A DNA stretch of 64,000 bases from Tethya wilhelma (GCA_964030475.1 CAXIPT010000003.1:11676667-11740666), one strand, 5' to 3'; shown: positions 45,393 through 56,896, numbered from the stretch's first letter. Notes: a model not told the origin generated them from the sequence alone. Made by a program: numbers and translations.

Positions 45393-48300
45393 TTACAGAG
45401 GAGTGTAAGGTCGAGCACCGCATGCATATTCAACAATGAGGTGACCCCTTTCATTATCGCCAAGACAGTGCACCTTCCCAAAGAAAGGTTTGTGAACATC
45501 TATCTTGCACTTCTGTCGTCCCAGGCACTCCTTCTCAATGGCATACACACTGCTCCCAGCATGGCACTCCCCTACGCTGTGGGTACGACAATCACCTTGT
45601 ACGGAGGTCTCAGGCTTTCCAAATGATGCCCAGTCAATACTTGTAATGACATGATCAGTATCTTCACATTTGAGTACTAGTGCGGTGTTGTTAGTGCTCA
45701 TTCTTGAATCCACACAGCTTGTCTTGGGTGTCTCACCTTTCACTGTGAAACTGTAAAGACCTGACTCCAGATCCAATTTGAGAGAATCAGAATCTGGAAT
45801 CCACATTGAGGAGAGTATGCCTTGTGTTTGAGTGAGGCCGCTATCTTTGTCATAAATGCTCTCATCTCCGTCCCACACTTGAACGTTGTGTTTCCCGTGA
45901 GCTGGTAGGAAAACAGAACCTTTGCTGCCAATGGGAACACTTACATTGACATGGACTGAGCTGTATTTGTAGTCATTTCCACATTGGACTTCAACAGACA
46001 GCCATTTCACCTCGTTGGGACAGGGACCTCCCCAATAATCAGCATCAGTAGGCACACGACAGCTTCTCTTTCCCAAACAGAGCTGTTCGACAATTTTCTT
46101 CGACTTTGGACTGTGACAGTCTCCAAGTTTGTGATAGCCACCACAATGTCCTGTTGGGGTACCAAATGATGCAAACAGTACCTTCTCAATGATGCCTCCA
46201 TCACTGCTTCCACACGATAGCTTCAAACCATCATGCTTTGGAAGGTTAGGATTGAGTGAAGATTGGTCCTCTGGTGACTTGGCACATTGAACTCCACCAT
46301 TTCTCTGCCAGGATATGTGTACTGGCTTGGGATGTTCAAGTGTTGCTGTAGCTTGGGAGAGTCCTAGAGGTCTTGCTGGATGAAAGTGGACCTCTTTATA
46401 GCCAAAACTTTCTTTGGGTTGTTTGATTCCTGCAAGATCTGTTAGAAGCCAACCACTTACACTAGAGTACATGTGGTGGTTTCTAGAGTTCATGCCAGGT
46501 CCTGAATTCCATGCGTTCCAGAGCTCCCAAATTGCAGTAGCTGGTTCATAAGGGTTGGTTATCATCCATCCCCAACTTGGGTAGTCTGTATTTTCAACAA
46601 TTTTAAGTGCGAGATCGTGCTGCTTGTGATCAGAGAGAACTTCAAGGAGATGCCTAGTGGTAGTTATACCACCTGTTACATGAGTCTTGTCTGGTCCTGT
46701 CAACTGGTTGAGAAAGTTCTTCACAACTTGATCAACGCTGCTGTCTGGCACTATGTTGAGTGCCAGTGGTAGAACGTACGTAGCTTGAATTCCATTGAGA
46801 TAGTTGTTTGTCTTGCTGTTCATGAATGCCTTGTTGAAAGAGTCGGCTTGTTGTTTGAACGTATCTCCAAGTGACTTGGCATCATCCGTTTTTCCAAGCA
46901 TTGTTGCAACCTGTTGCCCTTCCCAGATGGTGAGAAGAGTGCTGAATGCAGACACAAAGTGACCATCCACTTTGGGATTTGGCGGTGGAGGTACCCAGTC
47001 TCCATAGCGTACAGTCATGCTCCCTATTCCGCTCGAAGGGATCATCTTAATCATTGACTGCACATACACCATCAGTTCTGAGTAGAATTTGGTAGCCACA
47101 TCATGGTCTGTACTGTATTTTGCATTTTGGTAGAGAATTTCGGGAAAGGCTTGACTCCAGGAAGGATCGCCAGGCCTACCTCCATAGCGATATGTTGGGA
47201 CCACATCAGGAACATTACCGTCAATTTGCTCATCGACAATAAGCTGGAGATAGTTGGCATGAAAACTGTGCATATCGAAATTGAGTTGCATCGATTTGGC
47301 CGAGAGTCCTGCATCTCCCATCCACCCCAGGCGTTCATCTCTCTGATCGCAGTCGGTCATCACACTCATGAGATTGGAGAGCTGTCCTCTGATGCAGTTC
47401 TCTTGAATTTTGTTCAATATTGGGCTGGAAGTGTTGAGTTTTCCATTCATCTTCACGTCAGAGTGTATCACAATCTTTTTAATGTCATCTTTGGTCAGTG
47501 TACCGTTGTACCCATCAACTTCAGCATATCGAAAGCCATGATAGGTGAACGAGGGTTGATAACTCATTACCGAATCGTCCGAAGAAAAAGTATCTGTAGC
47601 TTTGGCACCTCTTAGGTTAGCATAGTAGAGCGAGCCATCCTGTGTACCATATGGAGGGTGCATGGGGACTTCGGCATGCTTGATAGTGAAGCTCATCACT
47701 CCTTTAGTGTTGATCCAGCAAACACCTGCCGAGTTATTCTGAAAGTCTACAACAATCGTGTTCTTGTCTTTCCCGGCTGGTATAGACACAGAGATGGGCA
47801 GTTCGGTTCCTACCTCTGACATTGGTGGGATCGTCTGTAGGTACATGTCTCCGCTAGGACCCGTGACCTCCTTGGTAGCCATTGCCTTCTTGTTCATGTT
47901 GTTGTTATTGTATGTCTCTCCGTTGTATATGGCATCGGAGGCGATGGCCGAACTCATTGAACTCCACGACTTATCGCTGACTACAGTTTGAACATTTCCC
48001 TGTGTGTCAGTGATGTTTAGGATGAGCCGAAGGACACGCTCAACTGAATCTGTTGCAGGAAGACCACCTGGATCCTTTAAACCATAATCTTTAGTGTTCC
48101 TCCAGCCCAGTCCGAGCATCACTTCCATCTCCATGGCTGTTTTCATCTTCACCTCCTCTGTCACATCGTAGACCACATAGGGAGCGTGCTTCTCATAGTT
48201 GGTCCATCCCGGAGTTAGTGCAATAGGTGGGTCGAATCGAGCATTGAGGTCCACTCCATTGATGAACGGTTTACAGAAACCAAGTCCTGAAATGAAGAGA

Positions 48301-48842
48301 GTTGCGTTAGCGACACTCCCTGAAACAGTAGCCGATTTTGAGAGGATTGGAGCTGTTGTGATGCTGTCATCAGCAGCTATCCATTTTGAAGCTGACCAGT
48401 CGTTAGAATCTAGCACACCTGTCAGAAAGTGTCCAGTTTCCTCACTCTCTACAACTCTGCCTTTGTGGTCCCACCATGTAACCTTCCAGAAATATGTCTT
48501 TCCACTCTTCAGTGCAGGTCCTGCGTAACGCAGGTGATCCAGTTCACCATTCATCTTACCCGTGTCCCAAATGGTGGTTGTCATACTGGCATCTTCAGCC
48601 ACTAGCACGCGAAAGGCAGTCTGTCTTGCAGAGCGTTCACAGTGAGAGACTGTCCAGGAGAGAAGTGGTGTGGGGTTGTCCATTGCAAAGAGCTGCTGTT
48701 TAGGAAGGTTGATGAGCTTCTCTTTCTTCAACCCCACCAAATTGTGTTCACATTTCAAGTTGTATGCTGGCATGGGATCGGCATTTGCCAGACTCACTAG
48801 CCACAGAGCTATAGTACACACAGAGAAAAGTTGCAGCTTCAT
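45393..48842 (-). CDS. Secreted alpha-L-rhamnosidase (GH78) with two SUEL-type lectin domains, intronless
   Basis: Hydrolyses terminal alpha-L-rhamnose. The 1149-residue ORF starts with a signal peptide (MKLQLFSVCTIALWLVSLANA). It has the GH78 N-terminal beta domains, the catalytic barrel with DCDQRDERLGWMGDAG (about 500), VRYGDWVPPPP (about 610) and YPSWGWM...ATAIWELWN (about 755-775), and the C-terminal SGWLLTDLAGI. A galactose/rhamnose-binding (SUEL) lectin domain lies at about 865-950 (VLFASFGTPTGHC) and a second at about 1055-1145 (IDWASFGKPETSVQGDC). No intron in 3.45 kb among intron-rich neighbours, plus a mainly microbial catalytic family, suggests horizontal acquisition with lectin modules added. 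The lectins could tether the enzyme to rhamnosylated or galactosylated glycans. Confidence 0.93.
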   Translation of the reverse strand: MKLQLFSVCTIALWLVSLANADPMPAYNLKCEHNLVGLKKEKLINLPKQQLFAMDNPTPLLSWTVSHCERSARQTAFRVLVAEDASMTTTIWDTGKMNGELDHLRYAGPALKSGKTYFWKVTWWDHKGRVVESEETGHFLTGVLDSNDWSASKWIAADDSITTAPILSKSATVSGSVANATLFISGLGFCKPFINGVDLNARFDPPIALTPGWTNYEKHAPYVVYDVTEEVKMKTAMEMEVMLGLGWRNTKDYGLKDPGGLPATDSVERVLRLILNITDTQGNVQTVVSDKSWSSMSSAIASDAIYNGETYNNNNMNKKAMATKEVTGPSGDMYLQTIPPMSEVGTELPISVSIPAGKDKNTIVVDFQNNSAGVCWINTKGVMSFTIKHAEVPMHPPYGTQDGSLYYANLRGAKATDTFSSDDSVMSYQPSFTYHGFRYAEVDGYNGTLTKDDIKKIVIHSDVKMNGKLNTSSPILNKIQENCIRGQLSNLMSVMTDCDQRDERLGWMGDAGLSAKSMQLNFDMHSFHANYLQLIVDEQIDGNVPDVVPTYRYGGRPGDPSWSQAFPEILYQNAKYSTDHDVATKFYSELMVYVQSMIKMIPSSGIGSMTVRYGDWVPPPPNPKVDGHFVSAFSTLLTIWEGQQVATMLGKTDDAKSLGDTFKQQADSFNKAFMNSKTNNYLNGIQATYVLPLALNIVPDSSVDQVVKNFLNQLTGPDKTHVTGGITTTRHLLEVLSDHKQHDLALKIVENTDYPSWGWMITNPYEPATAIWELWNAWNSGPGMNSRNHHMYSSVSGWLLTDLAGIKQPKESFGYKEVHFHPARPLGLSQATATLEHPKPVHISWQRNGGVQCAKSPEDQSSLNPNLPKHDGLKLSCGSSDGGIIEKVLFASFGTPTGHCGGYHKLGDCHSPKSKKIVEQLCLGKRSCRVPTDADYWGGPCPNEVKWLSVEVQCGNDYKYSSVHVNVSVPIGSKGSVFLPAHGKHNVQVWDGDESIYDKDSGLTQTQGILSSMWIPDSDSLKLDLESGLYSFTVKGETPKTSCVDSRMSTNNTALVLKCEDTDHVITSIDWASFGKPETSVQGDCRTHSVGECHAGSSVYAIEKECLGRQKCKIDVHKPFFGKVHCLGDNERGHLIVEYACGARPYTPL

Positions 48843-49121
48843 CTTTTCAGCTCCTCCCTATTTGTTTGGCCAATCACGTGAACTAACCTTTCTCGATCTC
48901 GCGCTAGCTCGCAGCTCGACTTCCGGGTAATTCCCGCGTACCCGCGCGTACTTGGCGCCGACTCGTACACACCAGCGACACACCCTCTACATACCTCAAA
49001 AGGTGACCTCTTCTCTGCAAAACCAAAACAAAAACAAGAGAAGCAGGCGAAAAAAAGTAACTGCGTATCTGTCTCTTCTCTCCTACTGTTGTTTGCTCGC
49101 TTGCTTGCAAAAATGACGAGN
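48843..49121. other. 5' flank of the rhamnosidase gene, ending at a single n
   Basis: GC-richer than its surroundings, with CCCGCGTACCCGCGCGTAC and GGCGCCGAC near 48930-48960, consistent with a promoter. The n at 49121 abuts an inverted-repeat arm and probably marks a contig join. Confidence 0.4.
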
Positions 49122-50634
49122 TTGCACTGTTCTGGCTTCCCGCCAGCGCTCTCTCCAGAGTGCTCTAGAAAGTTTCTGTGAGTTTTGTTGATGTATGCAG
49201 TTAGAAAACTATCCAAGGGAGGCTTTAATCCATGTCTGAAGGCTTAGCTGTCATTCTCTGAAAGTTTATGAGCATAAACATTTTGTATTGTGTCTATGGG
49301 ACAGTCGGCCCATTCCTACTATACGTACTACCGTACGTATGATACTGTAACATGCATACTACAGTCGTGCCGAATCCTACTGATGTGTGGAGCATTCTGT
49401 ATACACTATAATAACATCCAATTGTTTGCCTTAAGGTAGTGGCCATTATTATAATTTAATTATAGGTGTGGTCTTCTACTACAGTCTCCTACAACTAGCT
49501 CTGTGGTGGATATCTTATGTTGTTACATTCTTTTGGAAGCTTCAATTTCCATTCAGTGCTCGTAGATTTGAGCAGAATGGACGAAATCGATACCTTCATC
49601 TGACAGCTGTTATAGCTGGGCTAGTCCTTCCTGTGGTTCCAATCGCTGCTGCAATGATATATGATTCGATTGAAGAGTCAAACCCTTCCTTGCCTGGCTA
49701 TGGAAAACTGGGGTTTGGGCTAATTGTTTTACCTTCATTTACATGTTTTGGAACAAGCTCTCAAGTGACTTATTATTCACTGATTCTGCCAATTAATTTG
49801 ATCTTGATTTATTATTGGTATGCCACTGCTGGTTATTTCTTTCTGGACAGTACACAAGGTATGGACAAAATAACAAAGATTTTAATCCATATGTTATAGT
49901 TATATTATATATCTCACTGTAAATCATGTAAATTTAGCATCATGGCATCTTCAAAGCAAAACAGCCATCTGCAAAGAATGTCTTGAGCATAGGAAGAGCT
50001 GAAAGAAAGATTTTAGTTGTAATCTGCTACTATGTACTCTTTGTTAGTTTAGCACTGACAAAATTCACCCTTGTAACAAGAAACCTGGAAGAGCTGACAA
50101 CAAAACTCTTTCAGTACTTTCTGTGTGAACAGAGTGGTCCGAGTACACCTTGCTCAAGAGAGGAATTCAGTCACGCTCTGCCACAGCCAGGATTGGTTAT
50201 AGTTTCTCTTTGTCTCCTATTCCTATTCCCTTTGCCCAATCTTTATTTTATTGTTAATTTTAAAAAACTCAAAGACAAACTGAAGCATTGTTGTATGACT
50301 ATTCGACTTCAGTCAACACAGACTGTGTCAAAGTTAATGAACTCAAGTTAGAGCAGTGATCATGGACCTACATGCTGTGGCTACAGAACACAATAAATGA
50401 ATTCTATCATACGTACGGAAGTACGTATAGTAGGAATGGGCCGACTGTCCCATTGACACAATACAAAATGTTCATGCTTGTAAACTTTCAGGGAAAGAAA
50501 GCTAAGCCTTCAAATGCATTTAATAGCCTCCTCCAGACAGTTTGCTTACTGTATTAACCAAGAAAACAGGCAGAAAGTTTCTTGAGCACTCTGGAGAGAG
50601 CGCTGGCGAGAAGCCACAAGAGTGCAATTTTGTT
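49122..50634. repeat. Long inverted repeats (about 220 bp) bounding a 1.5-kb segment
   Basis: 49122-49346 and 50413-50634 are reverse complements at roughly 80-90% by eye. Shared blocks are TTGCACT, GCCAGCGCTCTCTCCAGAG and GGGACAGTCGGCCCATTCC. The outer left edge coincides with the n at 49121, so the true end and any target duplication cannot be seen. Between the arms lies a receptor gene fragment. It could be a TIR element that captured host sequence or an inverted duplication around a gene remnant. Confidence 0.75.
49466..50351 (+). pseudogene. Partial seven-transmembrane receptor (about TM3 to TM7)
   Basis: Two exons (49466-49858 and 49938-50351) joined by GT-AG. The first begins after an intron acceptor (TTATAG) without an ATG. 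It encodes LLQLALWWISYVVTFFWKL, a cluster of hydrophobic segments and a short loop ending FLDSTQ. The second continues in frame (HHGIFKAKQPSAKNVLSIG) with two more membrane segments and a basic tail. The WWxxxxxTFFWK start and layout resemble the Frizzled/cAMP-receptor-like 7TM class. No N-terminal half is present in the 49122-50634 segment. It could be a captured gene fragment or the 3' part of a gene broken by assembly. Confidence 0.5.
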
Positions 50635-52884
50635 CTCCCCTTCCTTCCTTCCTTCCTTCCTAACTGACTTACTTGAACGCGATTTCCAGACAAACAAAAG
50701 GCATTGAGCCAACTTTGACCATATAGTGGGACTTCATTTGATGCACAGTACGTCCTTTTTGACTCGTTTGCTGGCGAAAAGGCAGCAAACAAAATCTAGG
50801 AAGCTTTGAAACTCTCGATATAAAATACTGTACTTTTTATTTAGCCTATTGACATAGGTAAAGGTCGTCAATAGACCACGTGGTTGCATGCCAATAATGC
50901 GCATGCGCATCAAAATTAATGCACATTTAACTGGTTCGTTCAGATCTCGACCAGCATATTCCCTAATACTATCACTATCTAACTATGTATGGCGGGTGTG
51001 CCGAGTTAGCTTGCCAATGCTGATGCATTATATGCACCATACTTATTTCTGGGTCTCGGGTTGCAACTACTAGCCCCGCCTATCTATTGCCAATTTCTAT
51101 TTAATGCTCACTTGGATAATTCACTTTTGAGGGGCATGCTCCCGAAAACCCTCCACTGAGAAGGTGAAACCTTCCCCTCCAAGTGAGATATAGGATAGGA
51201 CTCCTAGGCCCGCCAGCACTCTGGACGTCCCTGATACTGTCTTCTCCTGCCCTGCGTGCATGCATGCAGATTGGCTGCTAACTATATCTAATGACTATAG
51301 GTACTCCTGCTTTCCATACTGCTATGTTCCCCTGTTTAGCAGCTGGAATTAATCCTTGACTTGCACCCTATGCTGACTTGGTTAGCGATTTAATGTACCC
51401 AAATTTTTTATTTATTTATTTTTATTTATTTATTTTTTTTTTTTTAAATAATTAATTTCTTTATTTATTTTAAACCTGTTCTGTAAACTCATCCGCACAC
51501 AGTTTCTTGATGGTTACCCTAATTTTTTTTTTTTTCTTCCCAATTTCTCCTGGAGTTTGATCGAAACCTAGTTTGTACTACTAATTAACTGGCTTATGCT
51601 GGCTTCGTCAACCTGCCCTTGTCCTATGCATGCTGCCAGCCACCAAAAATGTAATTATAAAACCTCCTACTAGCATGCTCCCTGCACGCTCCTATGGTAT
51701 TGTACGTCTAGTGTCTTCTACCCCGCCAAGTGAGTTTTAGCTGCTATCATTTAACCATCATTCTCCTGCTTCTGCTCTCCCTGAGATCCGGCATACATTA
51801 TTACATAATATTATGTCCCAACCCTCCATGGCTGCGCTAGAGTTTCCTTTATCAGGCATGAATCATGAATCTACCCATGAATCTACTTCCTCCTATAGCT
51901 AGAGGCTAGCTGGCTATCAGAATGCTACACTCTAAGGGATGACTAATAATAGTCATGGGTTTAAGATCCAGAGCTTGTAGCTGTAGATTTGCTGACAATG
52001 GGATCATGCCCAGGTAGTGGTCCTGCATGCTTATACATGCTGCATCAACCATGCATCTCATGATCATCATATTGAATTGTAACCTGTATGCAAGAGATAG
52101 GAGCCATCTCTACCGTAATTGCTGATCAGACTCTCTATATAGACTGTGGCATGCCTTACTTTGCAACTGCATGATTAATGAGTTCCATGAGTGCCTGCCC
52201 TGTTTCTTAAAATTAACAAGTACTGCCCCCATGCACCTGTCCCTGCACCGTGATGTATAAACCTGAATAGAGTCCCTACCTGTGACTCCGTAAGTGCTAT
52301 CCACTGAATACTGAGCTTCGACTGTCATTATTCCCACATAATCATGCTGAACGACTATATTTATTCATTTATTTTACTGACTCCATAACTATAAACAGGC
52401 TGGTATGCCTGTCCGTTACTGTCTTTAGCTTGGTTTCACTATCTAATTTGGTCATCTTAATGATTGTCTAATAAACCTATGCTATAGAAGCATGATGATA
52501 CCCAACTCACCTCTGCTACATGGATTGACCCACGTGTAAAATACTCTTCAGGTCGCCATTCGAATTGACTAAGCGTAGTGTGGTAACTGCTCATACAGTG
52601 GACACCCTGTACTGGTACTGATGCTACCTACCATGTTAGCACCATGCTGAATGTATACCACTAAGTCGCTAGCCCAACCGCCAATGCATGTAATATTATA
52701 TCTGAGGTATATACACACCAAGTCCTTTGTCTTGTACTAGTGTCAGGTCCTATAATTTTGTATCTCATGAGGTTGATGTATCCCATCCCTAGCTTCAACT
52801 CAAGTTCAGTATACGAGCTGTGCAGGCTTATTATCCTGAACTGTCATTATGCCTGGCAGAACAGTTACTGGTGATCCTTGCTGC
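50635..52884. other. Gene-free stretch
   Basis: No convincing exon on either strand. Contents: (CCTT)n at 50637-50660, an NRF1-type palindrome (TGCGCATGCGCA at about 50898-50909), a T/A-rich tract at 51405-51475 built on TTTA repeats, and T11 at about 51523. It ends at the n at 52885. Confidence 0.55.
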
Positions 52885-52885
52885 N

Positions 52886-53784
52886 AGGTTCACCTCACTC
52901 TTGTGACGCAGACAAGTCTCCAAGAAGTCGTAAAGCACACTATTGGCCGACCTCTCCTCGTCCTCCAGCACCTTACAGGCGATCCTGATGAGCAGGCAGT
53001 AGCCATGGGGCGAGCGAAGAGAAGAGCGGATCTGTTTGGTGACCATCTTCGAGACGGCCAGTCGATCCTTCTTCCTGATGTAGTAGAGGAGGCCCATGGC
53101 GTGGTACTGCACCATCATGTTGTCAGAGGAGAGGGCCTCCTGCGTCTCGTTCACCCAGCGCTTGACGATCTCACCACTTCCCTTGGAGCAAAGATGCTGA
53201 GGGGAGGGAGAGGGCACAGAGGAGTGACTGTTAGATTAGTGTGAGATACACCATAATAACTAAAGTCCATCTGGTTTGAGAATGCCTGTAGAAAAAATTG
53301 ATTAATATCCAACCAATTTCAAAATTTTAAGCAGTGCACCATTGGAAAGCGCTCGTTCTCCCCGTTCTTTTGGTTGCTTTTCCAGCTTTCTACACCTTAC
53401 CAATCAAAAGTTGCCCCATCTGAAAAGTATTGCCTGAATCTCATTATTTCATTTCCAGCGGCATTCTCAAACCAGATGGAATTTAATGACTGTATCCTGA
53501 CATCATGCAGCCAAAGTACAATGGGTATGCCCCTAAAAATCAACATTAATTATTAACTCAAAAACACTAAAATCATTTGTGTATGCATAATGGATATGCC
53601 CCTGCAAATGACTTCATAAATACTGACAGAATAATAGCTCACTCAATGAATACATCAATAATGGGTATACCCCTGTACTAATTGACTTACAAATGACGAT
53701 ATGAGGGCGGCACTGGCCACGGAGGGGTTCCTGTCCACAATGGCCTGCTTCATGTACCTCTCTATGGCCTGGATCATACTCGAC
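52886..53784 (-). CDS. COPG: Coatomer subunit gamma, two N-terminal-region exons (displaced fragment)
   Basis: Exon 53783-53692 encodes [20 protein letters not shown] and exon 53196-52886 encodes [20 protein letters not shown] through [15 protein letters not shown], matching roughly residues 130-260 of animal gamma-COP (COPI vesicle coat, Golgi to ER). Junctions have CAG acceptors and GTAAGT donors. The second exon is cut by the n at 52885 and no following exon is found there. Lying on the same strand but downstream of the C-terminal exons at 57.7-64 kb, it is out of order and most likely misplaced in assembly. Confidence 0.9.
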
Positions 53785-53822
53785 TGGGGAACGAAAGGGT
53801 TAAAAATAATCACAAGGTTGCA

Positions 53823-54466
53823 CCAAGGGCTTATAAACTCCAAGGAGAAGAGGGCATGCATCTCAGTATATTGCTAGTACATCCATCAAAATTCAAACGT
53901 TCAGGCAGTTGTTACTATTTTTAGCCGTCCGTAAACTACGGAAATGGGCGGGGATCTTAGTATACTTATAGTTTACGGTGATTTGCAGCACGCGCTTTGG
54001 CGCCAACGCAGGCATCTTGAACAGGCGCACAAATTGTGGCTGAAGCTGCTCGTACAGTCTCTGAAGTTCCTACGACTCCCACGAGGCCTAGAATAGTTTA
54101 AAGAACCCATCAAATCAATGGCTGTCAGCAAGAAGTACAAGAGATTGCGCGAACGCCAACACTCACCACAGTGTAGAGAGTCCGTGAAGCAAACACTTTT
54201 GAAGAAGCTAAACTTTAAGAACGTTCTACACCACCAAGAGTATCCATCACAGCCTCGCCAACGTTCATATCGCCGTCCCTAGTTCAGTATTGTGCCTCTA
54301 TTTACTTCTGCAGCTGCATTAAATTACATTCGCGCGCATGCTCCAATAATAAATTTTTGCGTTGCCGTTAGCTCACGTGCACTCTATTTTTAGTAACTAC
54401 CACGCCCCCTTTGAATCTTGATGGTTTACTGATGCATGCCCTCTTCTTTAGTTTATAAGCCCTTGG
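53823..54466. mobile_element. Nonautonomous DNA transposon with 5-bp target duplication
   Basis: Terminal inverted repeats of about 42 bases with one small indel start CCAAGGGCTTATAAACT at both ends and continue through AGAAGAGGGCATGCATC. The flanks are TTGCA on the left (53818-53822) and TTGCA on the right (54467-54471), a perfect 5-base duplication. It is inserted in the noncoding DNA just upstream of the coatomer exon at 53.7 kb. No transposase is recognisable; superfamily unassigned. Confidence 0.85.
54118..54282 (+). CDS. Small basic ORF inside the transposon (hypothetical)
   Basis: 54 residues, starting MAVSKKYKRLRERQHSPQC, very rich in Lys and Arg. No family recognised. It lies wholly inside the 644-bp element, so it may be a remnant of a transposon gene, a captured host exon or chance. 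Confidence 0.2.
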   Translation: MAVSKKYKRLRERQHSPQCRESVKQTLLKKLNFKNVLHHQEYPSQPRQRSYRRP

Positions 54467-54471
54467 TTGCA

Positions 54472-55862
54472 CACAGTAAAACTGCACGAAAATTGCAATT
54501 ACACAATCAAAAAAACAAGGTATTCTTGATCAGGAAATTGATTCTTTTTTCCCCATAGTACAGATTGGCGCCAAGAGTATATATTATACTCCTATTGCTG
54601 CTTATAAGTTACTCAACATAAAAATTTCTTAATATAAATGAAGGCACCAAGGTGCATAAGCCTCGGCGCAATCAACTATTATTAGTCTTGACCAAAGGCT
54701 ATGGTTTCTCATCACGTATGATGGTTTTAGGTTCTTGGTTTCTCATCACTGTATGATGGTATATAGGTTCTCAACACATTATCTAGAATATCTCAGCATA
54801 GGAAGGTCGTATTGAGCTGGGATTGATACCATTGTGATCAGCACAAAGAGATCTTTCAAACGATATATTTTGATGCCAGATTTAAATTTTGATGAAAATC
54901 ATCAAAAACCATGGATGCCTTTGGTCAAGTGCGATTTTGCCAAAAATTACCATTTTCCAATTTCACAAGTAAACAATATCATTTGAAAGCTTTCATCACT
55001 CTGACCACAATGGTACAAGTCCCATCTCAATACGACCTTCCTAGGCTGAGATAGGCCTGGTAATGTGTTGCTGGGTTCTTGGTTTCTCATCACGTATGAT
55101 GGTTTTAGGTTCTTGGTTTCTCATCACTGTATGATTGTTTAGGTTCTCAACACATTATCAAGAATATCTCAGCATAGAAAGGTCGTATTAAGCTGGGATC
55201 GGTACCACATTATCAGCTTGAAGAGATTTAGTTTTTTATACACATTAAATTTTTATGTCTGTTACTAAATTATCTGAAGAACGGCAGCTGTAGAGTCAAA
55301 ATGGAAGGTACTTACGTGCCCAGGCTTAAAAACTATACTTAATTACTTTCTGTCTTTTGTCACATGCACACTATTAATGAAGGCACCGCTGGTGCACAAG
55401 CCTCGGCACACTTAGCTACCTAGTGCACTTATACGCATATGCAAATTGTGAAAAAGAGTGTATGATCATAGATTAATAAGTACTTATCACTCAAGAAAAC
55501 TGATTCTAAATCACGCATTACCAACCCTTGTTTGTCTTTCCAAGGAACACTGAATATCAGCAGCAGCAACATAGATTGGACCTGAGTCTCTCAGTACTGG
55601 AGTGAGTCACTGGCCTAGTCAGCTGATGGAGCTAGGCTAATGTCCAGCCACAGACAGACTGAAAATCTATACTATCATCATGTTAATACATCTACTTACA
55701 TAGAAAGCAGGCCAGCCCCTGTCTGTCTTTCCAAGGAACACTGACTAACAGCAGCAGCAGCATAGAGCGGCATCATGCAGTAACAGCATCACTGAATTTA
55801 ACACAAATTCTAAATAACGCACACTAAATCAATAGGTGTGGCCTCGAAGCTAAGCGCTAAAA
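54472..55862. repeat. Repeat-rich noncoding stretch
   Basis: No gene seen. GGTTCTTGGTTTCTCATCAC recurs near 54730, 55072 and 55109. A block starting near CAACACATTATC and including CTCAGCATAGGAAGGTCGTA occurs forward at 54772-54830 and 55147-55205 and inverted at about 55018-55080. AAGGCACC...GGTGCA...AAGCCTCGGC recurs at 54642 and 55378, and a GGAACACTGA...CAGCAGCAGCA block at 55544 and 55735. It ends at the n at 55863. Confidence 0.7.
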
Positions 55863-55863
55863 N

Positions 55864-56118
55864 ATAATGCTCACCAATATTTAACATTAATTTTAAAGTA
55901 TAATTATCCCTTTCTATCACGATTGTTGTAAAATTACACAAACTTCAATTTCTCCAATACGTCATGAATCATTAATTATTGGCATGTTGGTACCGGATAT
56001 ATCCCATAACGGATTTTGAAGTAGTCAGTGGTGGATCATGTGGTTCTAACTCTAAGCTTTGAAGCTAGCTCTAAAACAAGTTCAAGTTCTATGTCTATGT
56101 TCTTGTACCTCTATGCAG
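55864..56118. other. 5' flank of gene X copy 1
   Basis: Reverse-strand match to about 40000-40170, upstream of X copy 2. No coding exon recognised; the true first exon of X may be short and missed. Confidence 0.5.
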
Positions 56119-56852
56119 GAGAGCCTCCTAGCAGGATGGTAGGAGAAAAGAATGACAAGGACAGTGTTCCTTTGCAAGGTGTCATTGATGAAGTTCACTG
56201 CATGGATCTGAAGACCCAATTCACACTGGAGAGGTATGTACACATGACTGTACAATTTGCACTGTGTGAATGTACATGCTGTTTTTGTTTCGATATTTCT
56301 TTTTCTTAGAATTAGAGAACTAGGGGAGGAGCTGGTTATTGGAGATGGAGCAGTGGATGTTGAAAGTATAAGGAAACGACTATTGCTGATTCAGCAGAAT
56401 TTGGACGGAATTACAGAACATGTAACAGACACTTGTGAGTACCTGGACAAACTGGAGCAAGGACCAGCTGGTAATGATGAAAATGACTTTACAGTAAAAT
56501 ACTAAATTACAATAGAACTGATAGTAATTCATTTCTGCCTACATAAATGTATCTTTGTAGGTGAGTGTCCCCAGCCTCCAGTGGGTGATCCTCTTTTGGC
56601 TGATTCTCTCACTTCCCAAGACAATGATAATGGGCTCACCTCTGAGCAGCTGCCTGCTGATGAGGAGTGCCCCTCTGAAGATGAAGTGGTCTATGAGGCT
56701 TACATCCCAACTGCTGCTGATGGTAATGATGGTGGAAATGAAGACACTGAGAGGTACTGGGACCAGCTGAGTGAGGTGGAGAGAGAACAGTTGGAGGTAT
56801 TATTATGCCCGAAGGTCAATTTCATATGTCGATACCTATTTTCATGTCTCTA

Positions 56853-56896
<44 letters not shown>

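Noticed and set aside
47103..47615. 170-codon plus-strand ORF
   Set aside because: Antisense shadow of the rhamnosidase ORF; no family features.
51405..51475. Possible poly(A) tail of a retrotransposon
   Set aside because: The T/A tract lacks an adjacent reverse-transcriptase ORF or target duplication that I could see.
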